Source of the DNA: Mantis religiosa
Lineage: Eukaryota; Arthropoda; Insecta; Mantodea; Mantidae
DNA: 64,000 bases
Assembly (NCBI GenBank): GCA_030765055.1
Contig: CM060952.1
Coordinates: 79,822,055-79,886,054 of the forward strand
Direction of reading: 5' to 3'
Part shown: positions 49,201-61,177 of the stretch, in pieces
How positions within the stretch are numbered: the stretch's first letter is position 1
Layout of the letters: each line of letters begins with the position of its first letter
Notes under the pieces: generated by a model
What the model was told of the DNA's origin: nothing
Seen by the model: only the letters and a program-made list of their open reading frames with translations
The model's database searches: none
Made by a program: the position numbers and the translations under genes

Positions 49201-49705
49201 TGTTTCTACAAGTGATTTCGTTAAGCATTAATTTGCGTTTTGAAGTTCCTCAGAATTAACTTGCAGTAGGATGGTGACACTGCATTAAAGGAAGGTATAG
49301 CGCGAAATGTATTCTTACCATTGTCTTTCGCTAGGTGGCAGGATCGTGGTTCTCTGAAGTCCCGTGTTTTACTGCACTCTAACGGGCAAAGCGTAAGTTA
49401 TGCGCCAGAGAAATCCCGGCACTACCTTCTCTGACTTTCTTCCATAAGAAGACGTGTATAAGCAGACATCTTAGCCCCTAGCCCTAACACAGGCGTTTAT
49501 GAGCGTAGACGGTGCCATTCTGGAATCGGCACCAAGCTACGGAAAACAACCAAGAGAGAGCGCTGGCGTTCAACGCGCCTATTCAAACGAGGGAGCAACT
49601 ACTCATAAACAATTCCTTTTGCGCAATTCTTATACACTTCTCTTTCTTTCGCTTTCATACAGATGGTGCCATGGCACAGCAGCACTACCTCAGAAGCCGC
49701 CCCTG
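46270..49705 (-). mobile_element. ZMYM1-like hAT element, near complete
   Basis: Termini caggggcggcc and, inverted, caggggcggcttc are flanked by a perfect 8-bp duplication ctcagtat (46262-46269 and 49706-49713). It is 3.44 kb long and contains a transposase broken mainly by one frame change at a homopolymer and one near 47500. It inserted into the 5' part of the pogo-like element. It is the least damaged hAT here. Confidence 0.95.
46818..48780 (-). pseudogene. hAT transposase (TTF finger, DUF4371-like core, dimerisation domain)
   Basis: Minus strand. A TTF-like zinc finger start around 48780-48650 (KWICGCDENNAVFCSPCVLF) leads into KVHETSKRHMDNVLSLSF and FCGALELALRGHDESDASQN. The core at 48364-47501 has YVAIIADETTDASCEFQLV, KLIAQGYDGANVMSGESNG and NAHYIHCYAHQLNLIMSTAA; Asp in ADET and Asp in GYDGA fit the hAT catalytic residues. 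The C-terminal part has ITMPISTSEAELCFSMLKRI and KTFLRNTMKEERLSALGML. A run of about 20 A at 48391-48410 separates the first two frames, so that break may be recent slippage. A further frame break lies near 47500. Confidence 0.88.
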
Positions 49706-50190
49706 CTCAGTATTATATGTCATAATATGTAAAACTGTAGTGCGATTTGAGCAAACTGTAAAGTGCAATTTCGGCAACACAGCCATTTCATGGTTCCTTC
49801 TCCGTTACTCCTGACCATGTGTACCTTTAACTAACATTTTATCATAAAGTTGTAGCTAAAGCAAGCATCTATTATTAAAAATATAGTATGAATATGATAA
49901 AAAAACTTACTAATAGTCAAAATGCTTAGGTTGCAAAAATTGCAGAAATAAGAAAAAACTTCAGATATATACAGAAACGAAACGAACACCAATTCTCACC
50001 AAATTACTGCACAAGCAGATGCAGGTATAGTACTTACAAAAGGTGCACTGTTTCTAATGAAAATGGTGCAATTTAAGCTACCTTACCCTACTATGACCAG
50101 AAGGGGTTAACCTCTGTGCAGCACAGACTGATTAATTGGCTCATAGAGAGGGAACAGAAACTGGTCACACAACTAAACAAAGCCTCTGTA

Positions 50191-50388
50191 TTCCAATGTG
50201 TAAGGACTATGATGCAATGAAGCACAACATTAATATAATTTTGAGTTAAACTAGTACTCAATGCTCCACTTATTGCTAATATTTACCTAGAACACATTTA
50301 ATTATAGGACCTTCCTAATGAAATGCATTCTAGGTAAATACTAGCAATAAGTGGATCATTTAGTACTAGTTCAACCCAAAATTATATT
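50191..50388. mobile_element. foldback element with 12-bp target duplication
   Basis: The duplication aaagcctctgta lies at 50179-50190 and 50389-50400. A 40-bp single-copy tail (with gcaatgaagcacaac) precedes two arms of about 60 bp sharing taaactagtactcaatgctc on the left and, inverted, on the right. The loop is about 36 nt. Architecture (tail plus hairpin, 12-13-bp duplication) matches 41979-42224, but I see no hammerhead-like core in this loop. Confidence 0.83.
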
Positions 50389-50491
50389 AAAGCCTCTGTA
50401 GTTATAACTTCCCTTACCACAGGTAGAAATCGAAACTTGGACCTCTGAACTGAGAAGCCAGTATATCATTTGACCAACTCTACTCAAATAA

Positions 50492-52275
50492 CCCTTTCAC
50501 CAATATGGACATGTATAGACATCCTGCGCATAAATGATTTAATGCTTATTTAATGCCGATTATTTTAATTATTTCTATTTTACAATACATTTAAATTAGT
50601 TCTATAAGAGATGGAAACTTACCCTTAAAGGTTTCGTCTTGAATGGTACACCTGAAAACTTGGATAAACACACAGGGTGTACATTCAGTTTCACGGTAAA
50701 TAATACTGGTTTCCTTGCAAAATTATTTTACGCGACACACTGGACACTTTTGAAATGGTTGTGACTTTTTTGGTGGTTGGTGGTATCTTTTTAAGAAAGT
50801 GTTTTCTCTCAAGTATGAGGGGTGCTGCAGTGGTGAATTTCTTACTCTCAGTATGAACAGGCCTCTGAATGTTATAGTACTCAATTAGGCTGTGAGCTAT
50901 TGAGGCGCATTATGTCCAGGTAGGTCATTGTCTTGAATGAAATTCGAGCTCTGCAAATTAAACAACTGTGTATGGTTACATCCAGTGGTATAAAAATACT
51001 TTTTTTATAACATTTAACTGTTTTTTGCAAAGAGAGTTGGCTTGTAATATCAGATTCACCCCACCCATATCTGACCTGTTATTTCCCCTAAAAAATGGAG
51101 CAGCTAACATGTTATCTGTAGACCAGTGCATGTCTAATGTAGGCACGCACACCCACACCCACACACCCACCCACCCACCCACCCACACACACTGTCCACT
51201 TCTGAAGTTTCCTCTTAGGCCCTAAATTGCCTTTGGAGCTCAGGGCTTCCTCCTACTCACATATACGTTAGCTTTCGTAACAATGAGAGACACTAAGTCA
51301 GCAGGGATAAAAAAGTGAAAATGTCAGTTGGTTGACTGTCAGGAAATTAGCTATACACCAGAAAGTATACCTATTTATCTATATGTCTGTGTGTTTGTTA
51401 TTTGGCCAATGAACAATACTGATTCTTCATGAACCCTAAAGGAAGCATGTCATTTTCTTCCTCACCACTACCTATGTATATAAACACCTCCCTCATAATC
51501 ATCATCAATATCCAAATCATGTCAAATAGCAAAAAGTCCTCCACATTTTCTATCAGAAGCCCGCACACATCCTATGCAACCTAATTCATTTGCTACTATC
51601 TAGGATAAGCCATGGGTAACATTGAAATTTAACAATTTCAAATGTGCTATTTATCTAATTCTCGATAGCTATAAGAAATCACTCTAAACACCCAGTCAGG
51701 ATAAATAACAAATACTGAGCGAAAACAGCTGCATAAGGCTAGTATAAATTTCAGTTGTGAAATACTGTAATAAGAGGTAGGTACAGATGTACATGCTGAC
51801 AGAGAAGTTTGTTTCTTTCCAGCGCGTGTTTCACACAACATATACAATGATTATTGCTTGATAATATAAACTAAAGCCTAAAACCTTGAACCGGAGAACT
51901 CACTTATGCAGCTATACATATATACTATCTTTCGCATGCATACAAAACAAAATGACTCAAATATTAGTTACCATGTGCGTTACCATATGCAACCATATGC
52001 GTTCGATGCAAAGATGGCTTTTGCTACCGTGAAACAAAATAGTGAAATTTCAATGACTTATTAATACACTCTTTACTTTATTGATACTATACATGTATAC
52101 TGCCTTTAATGGGTTTTGTACCAGTTTTTGTTTGGTTTAAATAACTTAATACAGAAGATACGAGTGTGTACTTAAAAATCATTTTTACAGCATTGAACAA
52201 TTTAAATGTCTTGTTCTGTTTACTGGGTATCTGTTCCCGGCCCATGCAGGGTTTAAATGGCCACTGCTGAAGCGG
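50492..52275 (-). mobile_element. piggyBac-like relic, copy 1
   Basis: It aligns along its length with 59492-62581 except for the IK/foldback insertion there. The left end reads CCCTTTCACC after a decayed TTAA (ataa), and the right end is followed by intact TTAA (52276-52279). On the minus strand, HWSTDNMLAAPFF near 51120 resembles the YWSTDPLL segment of piggyBac transposases. No open transposase remains. Confidence 0.7.
51147..51194 (+). repeat. (CACCC/CACA)n simple repeat
   Basis: A C/A-rich simple repeat (caccca, ccacccaccc) at the same relative position where copy 2 of the piggyBac relic carries the IK insertion. Confidence 0.85.
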
Positions 52276-52425
52276 TTAACTGCACTGATGCACCTTTATT
52301 TAACACTAGACTGTTCTGTTATACTGCTAGTTTTTACGTACTGTATGGGTGAGAAGTCCCTTTATCCCCTAGTACTGAATGCTAACTTATATATTAGTAT
52401 ATTAAGGGTCCAATATATCTATATG

Positions 52426-53320
52426 TTATCCTATGCCTTCTTGTTCTATCTTTGACATATTTCTGAGTATATTATTTTCTGGTGATATAGTGCAAAATGC
52501 ATCCTCAACAGCATTGCAGAGTTCACTTGTAGCATAACGATGTGCACATACATGTGCCATAATCACTTCCCATAAAGAGTTGTCAGGTATGGTGAGTTCA
52601 GGATTTCTTGTGACCATTTCAAGGAAGCTGGTGTTGCTGATGAACCACAACATCCATATTCTAGAAAGTGTTCATTTAGGAACTTGTGCACTGTAAGGGC
52701 ACAGAGAGGAGGAGTTCCATCTTGCTGCAACCATATGCACTCTGTGAGGCTCCTCTCCTCAGGCCGAGGTATTAACCATGTCTGTAACATTTTTAAATAA
52801 TCTGTGCCATACACACAACCTTGAAAAATGTATGGTCCAAGCAGATGCTGTGATGTTATTGCTACCTATATCATGTGACATGGGTTATACTTTCTGCTTT
52901 TCTTTGGTCCAAAAGACCTTATTTCTAGCACATTTCGAAATTGAGTTACATAGCACGGTATACTGAAAGTACATTTAGGTCTTTATCTGATAATTTGTTT
53001 ACAAACATTAGTTAAAAAGGTCTGACCTTAATATATTTTTTATGTGCTCTCACATTGTTGTCCTCGGTATACCAATTTCCAAAGCATGTTTACATGCTGA
53101 CTTTATAGGAGATTGTTCAATCAAAGCAGAGACCCTGGCACATGCTTCTTCTTGTGTATTTTTCCTTCCACTCCACAGCCTATTTTTAACAAAAGCAAAA
53201 GCATATCTTTGCCAATCCAGAAGCATTGCTTTTTGTGGTGGAACCTTACTAAATCTTTACTGGAATGCTCCCAAAATCTGTCTGTCTGGGTGTGTATAAC
53301 CCAAACTAATGTAACTATGA
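52426..53320 (-). pseudogene. Tc1/mariner-type transposase relic
   Basis: Minus strand. The N-terminal part (53320-53040) reads KVPPQKAMLLDWQRYAFALV and IKSACKHALEIGIPRTTM, a helix-turn-helix segment. The C-terminal part (52814-52426) reads CIWLQQDGTPPLCALTVHKF, containing the second catalytic Asp, then VIMAHVCAHRYATSELCNAV. The first catalytic motif is not preserved between them. Inverted repeats were not found. Confidence 0.75.
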
Positions 53321-53329
53321 CCAGTCACA

Positions 53330-54403
53330 TCTGCCATGGCTACTGATAAGAACATAGCTAACAACTTGCAAACATTTTACACTAAACAGTTACAAGGGTA
53401 TGGGGATTTCTCATCCACACTGTAAATTTCCTGTGCTGAATTGGAGTTTTCGTCAAGTAAAAACCAGTTTATAGGAATTGCACAAAAAATACTTGTAATC
53501 TTTAAAATTAAGTTTCTGCACTTTACAGCTGAACATGAAAAACTGCTAATATGATACAGGTGACAATTTTACAATCTATTTCAACATGAAGTTAAAACCT
53601 TGACAGCTACTTCAAATTTATTTTACACTTTAAAATAAGCTTTCCAAGAATTAAAGCCATATTGATAAATTGAAGTAGTATCCAAAATGATTATCAGACA
53701 TGTGAATTTGGACTGTTTTATTTCATCCTTTCCAAAAAGGCTTCAATCACTCTTTTTTCCAAAACACTTGCTGTAATTATTGAAATGAACTACAGTCTTT
53801 TGTACTTTCTCTAGAGCCTATTAAATCTGTGCACTGAGAGGAGGGTGGGCTTCGACATTAACTGGAAAGAGGTGGGGTGGAGGATAAACATACAAATTAC
53901 TATTATTCAAAACATAATATTGTCACTCCCACAGTAGTCCATACATTTTGTTTCAAACTTCAGCCACATTTTCACAAGAAACAAACAAGGAGCTGCTTCA
54001 ACTTTCACTACAAAGTTCTTTACAAAACAACTAAAAAATAAAGGAGAAAAACCACCATGTTGAGAGAAACTGCACTCTGAAAGCGTTGTTCACAATATTA
54101 AAGGTCTTCCAAGATGTCCAAATAATAGAATCTTTACAGGCATGGTCATTTAATAATTCATACAAAAACCAAACTTTCTCAATTCTATTTAATTACTCCT
54201 TAAGCAGTAAGAAAACTGTTTTAATAACACATGTTAATAACTCTAATACAAAGGGCTCTAACAACTTGTTTTTCAAAGGATGTGTAGACAAAATGTTTGA
54301 GGGAAAGTTTTGGAAATAAAAGCCAATGATAAAGCTGTTATTTTACCCGCCTATGTTTAACATGTCAATGTCAATCACTGTAAAGAGAACACTGGTGGTC
54401 TTT
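53330..54403. other. unassigned sequence, partly 3' UTR of the minus-strand gene
   Basis: The segment lies downstream of the stop of the exon at 54404-54517. The first AATAAA on the minus strand overlaps the stop codon; others lie further down. The 3' UTR length cannot be set. Confidence 0.4.
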
Positions 54404-54517
54404 TTATTTGCTGTCATCACTGCCACCTCTTTCACTTCGCTTCATAGATTTCAATGCTCTTTCACGTAATCTTCGCTCTAATTCTTCTGTGTTTTCAACT
54501 TCACTAGCATCTGAATC
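54404..54517 (-). CDS. last coding exon of a Lys/His-rich nuclear-type protein
   Basis: Minus strand: an acceptor (cttatttttag) is followed in frame by DSDASEVENTEELERRLRER then ALKSMKRSERGGSDDSK and stop TAA (54404-54406). The exon is in phase 0 and continues from the exon at 57883-57996 across a 3.4-kb intron. Ser/Asp/Glu-rich patches beside an Arg-rich helix are common in splicing and nuclear-speckle proteins. I cannot name the gene. No frame damage, good splice sites and codon sense make this the most credible functional host sequence in the window. Confidence 0.72.
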   Translation of the reverse strand, partial: DSDASEVENTEELERRLRERALKSMKRSERGGSDDSK

Positions 54518-57500
54518 CTAAAAATAAGAACGTGGTAATAAGAAACATGAAAACAATTGACTGATAAAAAAGGTGTATGTAGATTTCAATATATATTTTT
54601 ATTTTTATTCTACTTATAATTTGGACTTTCATACTAGAAACTAATTTTTAACATCAATTTTATTAGTTTTTTACCATTTAGATAAACCATCACATTAATC
54701 TTTAAACTCTCAATTCCCTCCTTTCATCATCTTTAACTATTCAAAATGCTTCTTGGACCACACACTTCATAATTTATCAACTTGAAATTTTCATGAGAAC
54801 TTTAGGAATTATAAAAGTTCTTGTGCACTAATTAAAAATATAAATAACTTTGTTGAAATTAATTATTTTGCATAATTCTCACGTAAAAAATCGAAACATT
54901 TCATGAAACACACTTCTCTTAAACAAATACAAATTAATAAACATCTGCGTAATTATTTCTTTAAGTTTGTATAGCATGTCCAAAATATTAGATAAACCAC
55001 CAGATCCAAGGAGCATTTCACATTACCTTACACAATTTTTTGTTCAGTGAACACATAAATGCCTACAAAAACGGGGAAACTCTAAATAAGGTTGAGAATA
55101 AATATGAAATCTTATTTCACATAAAAATACATATTTTGAAGAAGCAAACCTGTGATTACTTATCTTCATATAATGTTTCATAAATGTATAAATCTCAAAT
55201 CTTTGAATTTTGTTATTATATATCCTGCATAATTTATTCTATTACAAATGTACACAAAAAATTTAAGAATTATTAGTATTGCATCACAGATGTCAGAGAA
55301 TGTTTACCAGGATCATGGTGCCTTAGTCCACTATAACAAACTGCTAACACCCTGATTATTCCCCATTTGCTATCTGCATATTTCATAATATGTTTATGCT
55401 GCTAGACTGAGTGCTTGTGATAGTACGTGAATGATACACACAGACTACATTCCTAAAACCTGCAATAGAACTAATCAGGTCTTACCTGGAAAATCAAAAG
55501 CAAGTGGTCAAAAATGGCAGAAGTCAAATATGATATTCCACAAGGTTAAATTCTTGGAGCTTTACTATTTTTATTAATAATGAATGATCTGTCATCTTTT
55601 GCAGACAGAGAACAGCAGAGAACACACTTATGCAGGCGAGCAAACTGACTTTTACTCACTGACAGTAAAACTCAAAATATATTTAATTCAAAAGAAGCTC
55701 CCAGATGTATTTGGATAATGTAAAATGTTTAGGTATAACAACAGATACTAAATTAACATGGGCACCATGCAAATTACATCTAAAGTCTCTAAAGTTGTTC
55801 ATTTCATTTAAGTTCACATACCAAAAGCATATATTAGTTCAGCTTACTTTGATTTCTTCTGAAGCATATTAGACAAATTTACTTTGAAAATTAGTTCACC
55901 TGTGGCAGACATACTTATATGGCAAAAAAATAGTTATTCTAATCATTTCATATGCACCAAATCTTGCACCTGCAAACCATTACTTCTGAAACTGAAAGTC
56001 ATGACTAATTTTATATAAAGTTATGCATCTATATTGTATTATTGTATACAAAAAACCACTACAAAATGGACATGATATACATACATTCAATACTAGAGTG
56101 GGTCAGCATATTAATGTGCCATTTAACAGAAGAGTTTTTCCATATAAGGTATAAAGTTTACAACAAATTACCTTAAGACATAAGAACAATGTGCATTGTT
56201 AAGAAGAATAATGCTGCATGAATCATTATTTGCCGCACCTTACTACTCGTCCAGGAATATTTTGAAAGGTGAGTGAGAGGGGTGGTTAATTGTATTCAGT
56301 AGCCACTTTTTTTTTGTTATGGTATTTTGGAATACATAAATAACCTATGTATAATATTTTACATGCTTTATAAGCATAGATAATACATTTGTAAATACTG
56401 TTAATTACTATTATAGGAAAACATTTAATAGGTAATACTGTATGAGATTATAATTTTTGACATTGTCTATTGCATATAGCTCATGACAATAATAGTTACT
56501 ATCATTACCACTACTAGATTCTAATGAGCCTATCTTCACCGATATTTTAAAAATTAATTTTAAATATTTGAAAACGCCAGACAAGTTTATTTAGATAAGT
56601 TTAAAAACACATTTAATACAGACAATGAAGTTTTGTTTTGCCAACCATGAGGAAAAACATTGCTGCTCTGAATGACAATTATTGATAGGTGAACTGGTTT
56701 CAAGTGTAGGACAATCAAAGTGTTCCAGTATTATTTAGCAGAGCATTTGTTGCAGGCAATATCCCACTCAAGAAAGTATGTAATGGTAAACTTAAGAATA
56801 TTTTGACTATATAAAGGGTCATTAAAACATATAACCTTCTACTGTGCAAGGATATCAAAAGTTGCTGGGGAAATGGTGCAGGCAGAGGTACACTGAAACC
56901 TTATCACACAAACAGGCAGCATAATCTCTCACTTGTTTCAATAAATAAAATGGATCCTATAATTTACTTAAGATGAGTACTCTCTGTTAATATGTTTCGG
57001 GAACACAAGAGAGAAAAAAACTCAACACTATTTCCAGCTTCTTCCATGTATAAAACTGGGTCCCATTATTTTTCTAGCATTCATTAGATACCACACTCCA
57101 ATTTTCAGGTCAAAGGAGGCGTTTCATGCATCATGGATCATTTATAAATTTAAAGCTTTGGATTTGGTATTATGACAAGAAACATTTTAGATTAATTATA
57201 ACAAACACTAAACAAGAGAAAAATGGCTGGATTTGAATATTGCTAAACAAAGTAATGTGAACACAGGCGATTGGGCTTCAGAAAAACATGTGCTAGTGCA
57301 TAAAATTATAATATAATAAATGATAATAGAGCATAATATAACCTGAAAATTGGAGTGCAGCATACAATATATGCTAGAAAAATAATACAACCCATTTTGT
57401 TTAATGAAACAATAAGAAATATACTAATTTGAAAACTTGAAATTGGAATTAACACTGTGATGTAATGTAACAGTTAAAATGACACAATGAATTGACTGAG

Positions 57501-57882
57501 ACACTCTGTACTTCATATACCACAAATTTTCTTCCAATGTGTTTAACCTCCACTTGAAGGCATTATCAAGGAATCGTCGAGTTCTTAATATGATTGATTT
57601 TGTGTTAATAATAGTAAAGACTAACACACCATAATTTGCTCAATGAATGGAACTGAATGCAATGTAACAATTTAACTATGTACTTCAGCGTAAATTACAA
57701 ACAGAAAAACTGAAAAATGATCCTTTTTGATAAAATTATATCACCATGTCAATAATTTAAAAAGTTCAAAGTTTCAAGAATATTAATCTTCAGAATAATA
57801 ACATTTTTCAGTTTTGCACCAATTAATTATACATGAATAATCAACAATGACTTGGTTCACAGTGCTACTTGCCTTAACTTAC
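54518..57882 (-). other. intron of the minus-strand gene
   Basis: About 3.4 kb bounded by gtaagttaagg at the donor (minus strand, ending 57882) and tttttag at the acceptor. It is AT-rich and holds a decayed LINE RT on the opposite strand (55480-56190). Nothing else is recognised. Confidence 0.65.
55480..56190 (+). pseudogene. decayed LINE reverse transcriptase in the intron
   Basis: With many stops, the plus strand keeps ILGALLFLLIMNDLSSF (RT motif near 55550), a LGVTIDTKLTWAPH-like block near 55735 and a C-terminal NGHDIHTFNTRVGQHINVPF near 56070-56120. The arrangement matches the fingers, thumb and tail of CR1/Jockey-type RTs. The catalytic ADD is lost. Confidence 0.6.
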
Positions 57883-57996
57883 CTCACTTTCTTCAATCTT
57901 GCGCTTTTTATGTTTCTTATGCTTCTTGTGTTTTTTGTGTTTCTTGTGTTTCTTTTCCTTTTTCTTCTTTTTTCCTTCAATTTCTGCATCACTATC
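57883..57996 (-). CDS. penultimate exon with Lys-His repeats
   Basis: Minus strand: acceptor (gggttgcag) at 57997, 38 codons in phase 0, donor gtaagt after GAG at 57883. The peptide starts DSDAEIEGKKKKKE, then five (H-K-K) units (KHKKHKKHKKHKKHKKRK) and ends KIEESE. Both this and the next exon start with an acidic DSDA block, which suggests an exon duplication or a shared CK2-type acidic module. Poly-basic runs of this kind act as nuclear or RNA-binding tails. Upstream exons are not found in the window. Confidence 0.72.
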
Positions 57997-58162
57997 CTGC
58001 AACCCAAATAAAAGGATGAAGTCAGCTCTAGTTGATAAAGTTTATAGGTGTGTTGGCTGTAATATGGTACATATGATGTTGATTTGAAAATTCTCAGAAT
58101 CACGACACATCAGCACTAGTGCAATGAGTTGATCACGTGATATTACTGTTGCTTGTAAATAC

Positions 58163-58790
58163 TTGTCATGTCAGTGCTCTTGCAGGAGAGCAGAGTCTCT
58201 ATTGTTCCTGTGTATTGATTTGCAAAGATACAAACAAGCTCTTTTGAACCAATTTGTGACCACAGATGAAACTTGGGACTACTATTCTTGTATCTCAGGG
58301 TCAAAACAGTCAAAACATGCTAATTCTCTGCCATCAAAGAAAAAAAGGTATTTCCTTTGGGCAGAAAGTTCATGGCATCAGTGTTTTGGAATGTGAAGTG
58401 GATTTTGTCTATAGATTATCTCTGTACTAGACACATGATTACTGGAGAATACTAATTTCCTGGACCAATTACAACAAAAGCTACATGAAAAAAGGCCAGA
58501 TTTAACATGGAAGAAAATCAACTTCCATCAAATCAAAGACATGGCAAAATTACATGAACTTAAGTATGAATTATTGCCACACCCAGCTTATTTGCCTGAT
58601 ATGGCTTTATCAGACTTCCATCTCTTCCCAAAGCTGAAATATTCTCTTAACAGATGAAGATTCACTTGAAACAAAGAATTATAGCCAGAGTTAACAGCTT
58701 TTTGCAGGCCTTGAGGAATCTCATTTTCGAGATGGAATCAAGACATTGAAACATTGCTGGACCAAGTCCAGGAGACTATGGAGACAAGGA
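58163..58790 (+). pseudogene. mariner transposase relic
   Basis: Plus strand. NQFVTTDETWDYYS carries the first catalytic Asp. Near 58470-58560 follow LQQKLHEKRPDLTWKKINFH and QIKDMAKLHELKYELLPHP, where the usual Asp-Asn at the second catalytic position is changed to Ile-Lys. AYLPDMALSDFHLFPKLKYS supplies the third Asp in the spacing of mariner DD34D. The N-terminal half and both inverted repeats are missing or unrecognised. Confidence 0.8.
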
Positions 58791-58828
58791 GACTATGTTA
58801 GGAAATAAAAACAGCAAGGGGGATATAC

Positions 58829-58899
<71 letters not shown>
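58829..58899 (+). repeat. (AAT)n microsatellite
   Basis: About 23 ATA/AAT units without interruption. Confidence 0.97.
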
Positions 58900-58900
<1 letters not shown>

Positions 58901-59487
58901 ATTTAGTAATTAAATACTTTTTTTCTATTCTGTTCAGAGAGCTTGCCAATTTCCTGAAAGTGAAACCTGTAAAAATTTCCTCCTCTAACAGAATGTAATA
59001 GTTTTTGATTACATGAAATTTAGAATCTGGAAAATAATGGAATTTTTGCTTTATAACAAACCTTAAAAACCTAATAGTACTGCTTTCTGCTGAGATTCTT
59101 CCTGATACCACAATAAACCATATTAAAGCAAAGAACATCACTTGTTAGGCTATATACACATTTATGGTTCATGTTTCATACTTCATAAAACTATAAAAAA
59201 GAACTATCACAAAAAACGGGAACATATCCTTCAGTCATAGATTATGAATAAAATGAAATAATTTATATAAGTTATTGACTTTATAATTCAAATCATCCAT
59301 TAGTGAAAGTCTGCAGCTATTTACTGTGGCTTAACTGGTTACTGCAAGTAATCAATAGTGATGCCATCTAATTTTAAATCCCGCAAAACAAAGTAAACAG
59401 GTTTTATACCTTGTTCCAGCCCAGAAAAGCACTGTGCTGGATAGATGCACAGATTTGCTGACATATCATAGAACTGTACATTTACAG
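58900..59487. other. unassigned sequence
   Basis: AT-rich, no supported feature. Confidence 0.4.
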
Positions 59488-60202
59488 TTAACCCTTTCAT
59501 CAGGTTAAAATGCAGGAGAAAATATGGATGTGTATTGATGTTTTGTGCATACATGCATTTAATGCTTATTTAATACCAATTATTTTAATCTTCCTCTTTT
59601 TCAATAAATTTAAATAAATTCTATAAAAGATAAAAGCATACCCTTAAAAGTTTCTTTCTGAATATACACATCAAATCATGGATAAACACACAAGGGCACA
59701 TCTTCAGTCACAGCAATTCATACTATTTGTTGCGAACCCTTTTTTGCAACACACTAGACAATTTTGAAATGAGCAAAACTTTTTTTACTGTGGGTGGTGA
59801 TTTCTTACTCTCAGTATGAAGAGGCCTCTGAATATTATAGTGCTTAATTAGGCTGCAAGCTGCTGTTATGCAAAAGTCTGATTAGGTCATTATCTTGCAT
59901 TGGGTCTACAGCTCTCCAAATTACTAAACAGTGGTACATGGTTATATCCAGCTGGTGTAAAAATACTTCTTATGTCATTTAACTGTTTCTCATAATGAGG
60001 GATAATGAGGGCTGCTTGTAATACCTGATCTAGTAGATTCACGCCATCCATATTTGAAGTAGCTAGCATGCCATCTGTAAACCAGTACATGTCTAATCTA
60101 GGTTTACGAATAACATATATTATTTTGGCTTGTACCTAGACAACGCAGTGGTAGAGATTTGTATTTTAAGATAAACGTGACCTTTTCCAAAAACATAGCA
60201 TA

Positions 60203-61177
60203 ATGCTAGATAATGAGTATCACTCAGGCGGAGGCACTAATGAAATCAAAGAAGAAGCGTCTGACCGATCTCAAATGCTTACTAATGACGACTTCAGCAA
60301 ACTGCTTATGACACCAAGAACATTAGTTCCTTCTTCACTTCCTTCGTCTTCAGCTTTCACAAGAGATGTGCCACTTACACAAGGTGCAAAAGTTGATGAT
60401 TAAGCTGAAAAGAGGCGTAAGAAGAAAATCTTTTATGCCAAACTTCAAAAGGAGGAAACTGAAAAAATGGCAGAACTTGCCAAAAAGTATTGGAGATAGA
60501 GCTAGTAAAAGAAGAGATGGGGCGAATCCTGATTACCAGGCAGAAGATCCAGTTATAACAAACAATGCTTATCACGCTGTCGCACCAGATCTTAAATCCG
60601 TAATGGATGCAGCTGAGAGGCGTCATCACATTATTCAGGAATCCAAGTTCTTGGGAGGTGACATGCAACACACTCATTTGGTGAAAGGTTTAGATTATGC
60701 CTTGCTGCAGAAGGTATGTAGTGAAATTAAATTGAAAGAGCAGGAACAAGAAGAAATGGAAAAATTGATAAAAACAAACAAGGAAAAAGGTGATGAAGCG
60801 GAGGAAGTGCAGTTCAAGACAAAAATGGACCAAAATATACACAGAGTACTTTTCAAATCAAAGCCTCAAGGGAAAAATGAATTATTTTATCCTAGAAGAA
60901 TGGCGTATGTCATTGATTTGGAGGATGAATTTGCAGAGACTGATGTTCCAACAACGTTAATTCACAGCAAAACAGATGTAACAAGTCTTGAACCTACAGC
61001 AACTCTTACAACAAATGACATTGTTATTAACAAATTCACACAGGTCTTGTCATATCTGAGGCAAGGAAGATGTTACAGAAAAAAAAAAAAAAAAAAAAAA
61101 AATCAAAGAAGAATAAGGATAAAGATCGTGGTGGTCTCGATGGAGAAAGTAAAGACTTGATAGATGAAAGCATTTAT
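60203..61177 (+). pseudogene. IK: IK (RED) spliceosome factor, processed and truncated copy
   Basis: Intact IK/RED is a nuclear spliceosomal B-complex protein of about 550 residues. Here the plus strand reads MLDNEYHSGGGTNEIKEEAS, then NDDFSKLLMTPR, a stop TAA at about 60401, and a frameshift near 60490. The chain then runs open through ASKRRDGANPDYQAEDPV, QESKFLGGDMQHTHLVKGLD, RMAYVIDLEDEFAETDVPTT and TNDIVINKFTQVLSYLRQG. A 22-A run at 61080-61101 sits in the Lys-rich segment. Similarity ends near 61177 (DESIY), so about half of the protein is missing. There are no introns over 970 bp, and 5'-UTR-like sequence precedes the ATG, so a processed origin is likely. It lies inside a piggyBac relic. 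It is not expected to give a working protein. Confidence 0.88.

Larger units (their letters stand above)
43713..50088 (-). mobile_element. pogo-like DNA transposon with nested SINE and hAT
   Basis: Inverted termini aggtaaggtggcctaaattg (43713) and caatttaagctaccttaccc (ending 50088) are flanked by TA on both sides (43711-43712 and 50089-50090). The minus strand encodes a CENP-B/pogo-type transposase. Subtracting the nested hAT (3.4 kb) and SINE (0.5 kb) leaves about 2.4 kb, a normal size for the family. Confidence 0.87.

Noticed and set aside
57899..58087. Plus-strand Phe/Cys-rich membrane peptide
   Set aside because: It is the complement of the Lys/His repeat exon.
61080..61101. Poly(A) tail ending the IK retrocopy
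   Set aside because: IK-like coding sequence continues on the far side (DESIY region), so the A-run is internal, in the Lys-rich segment.
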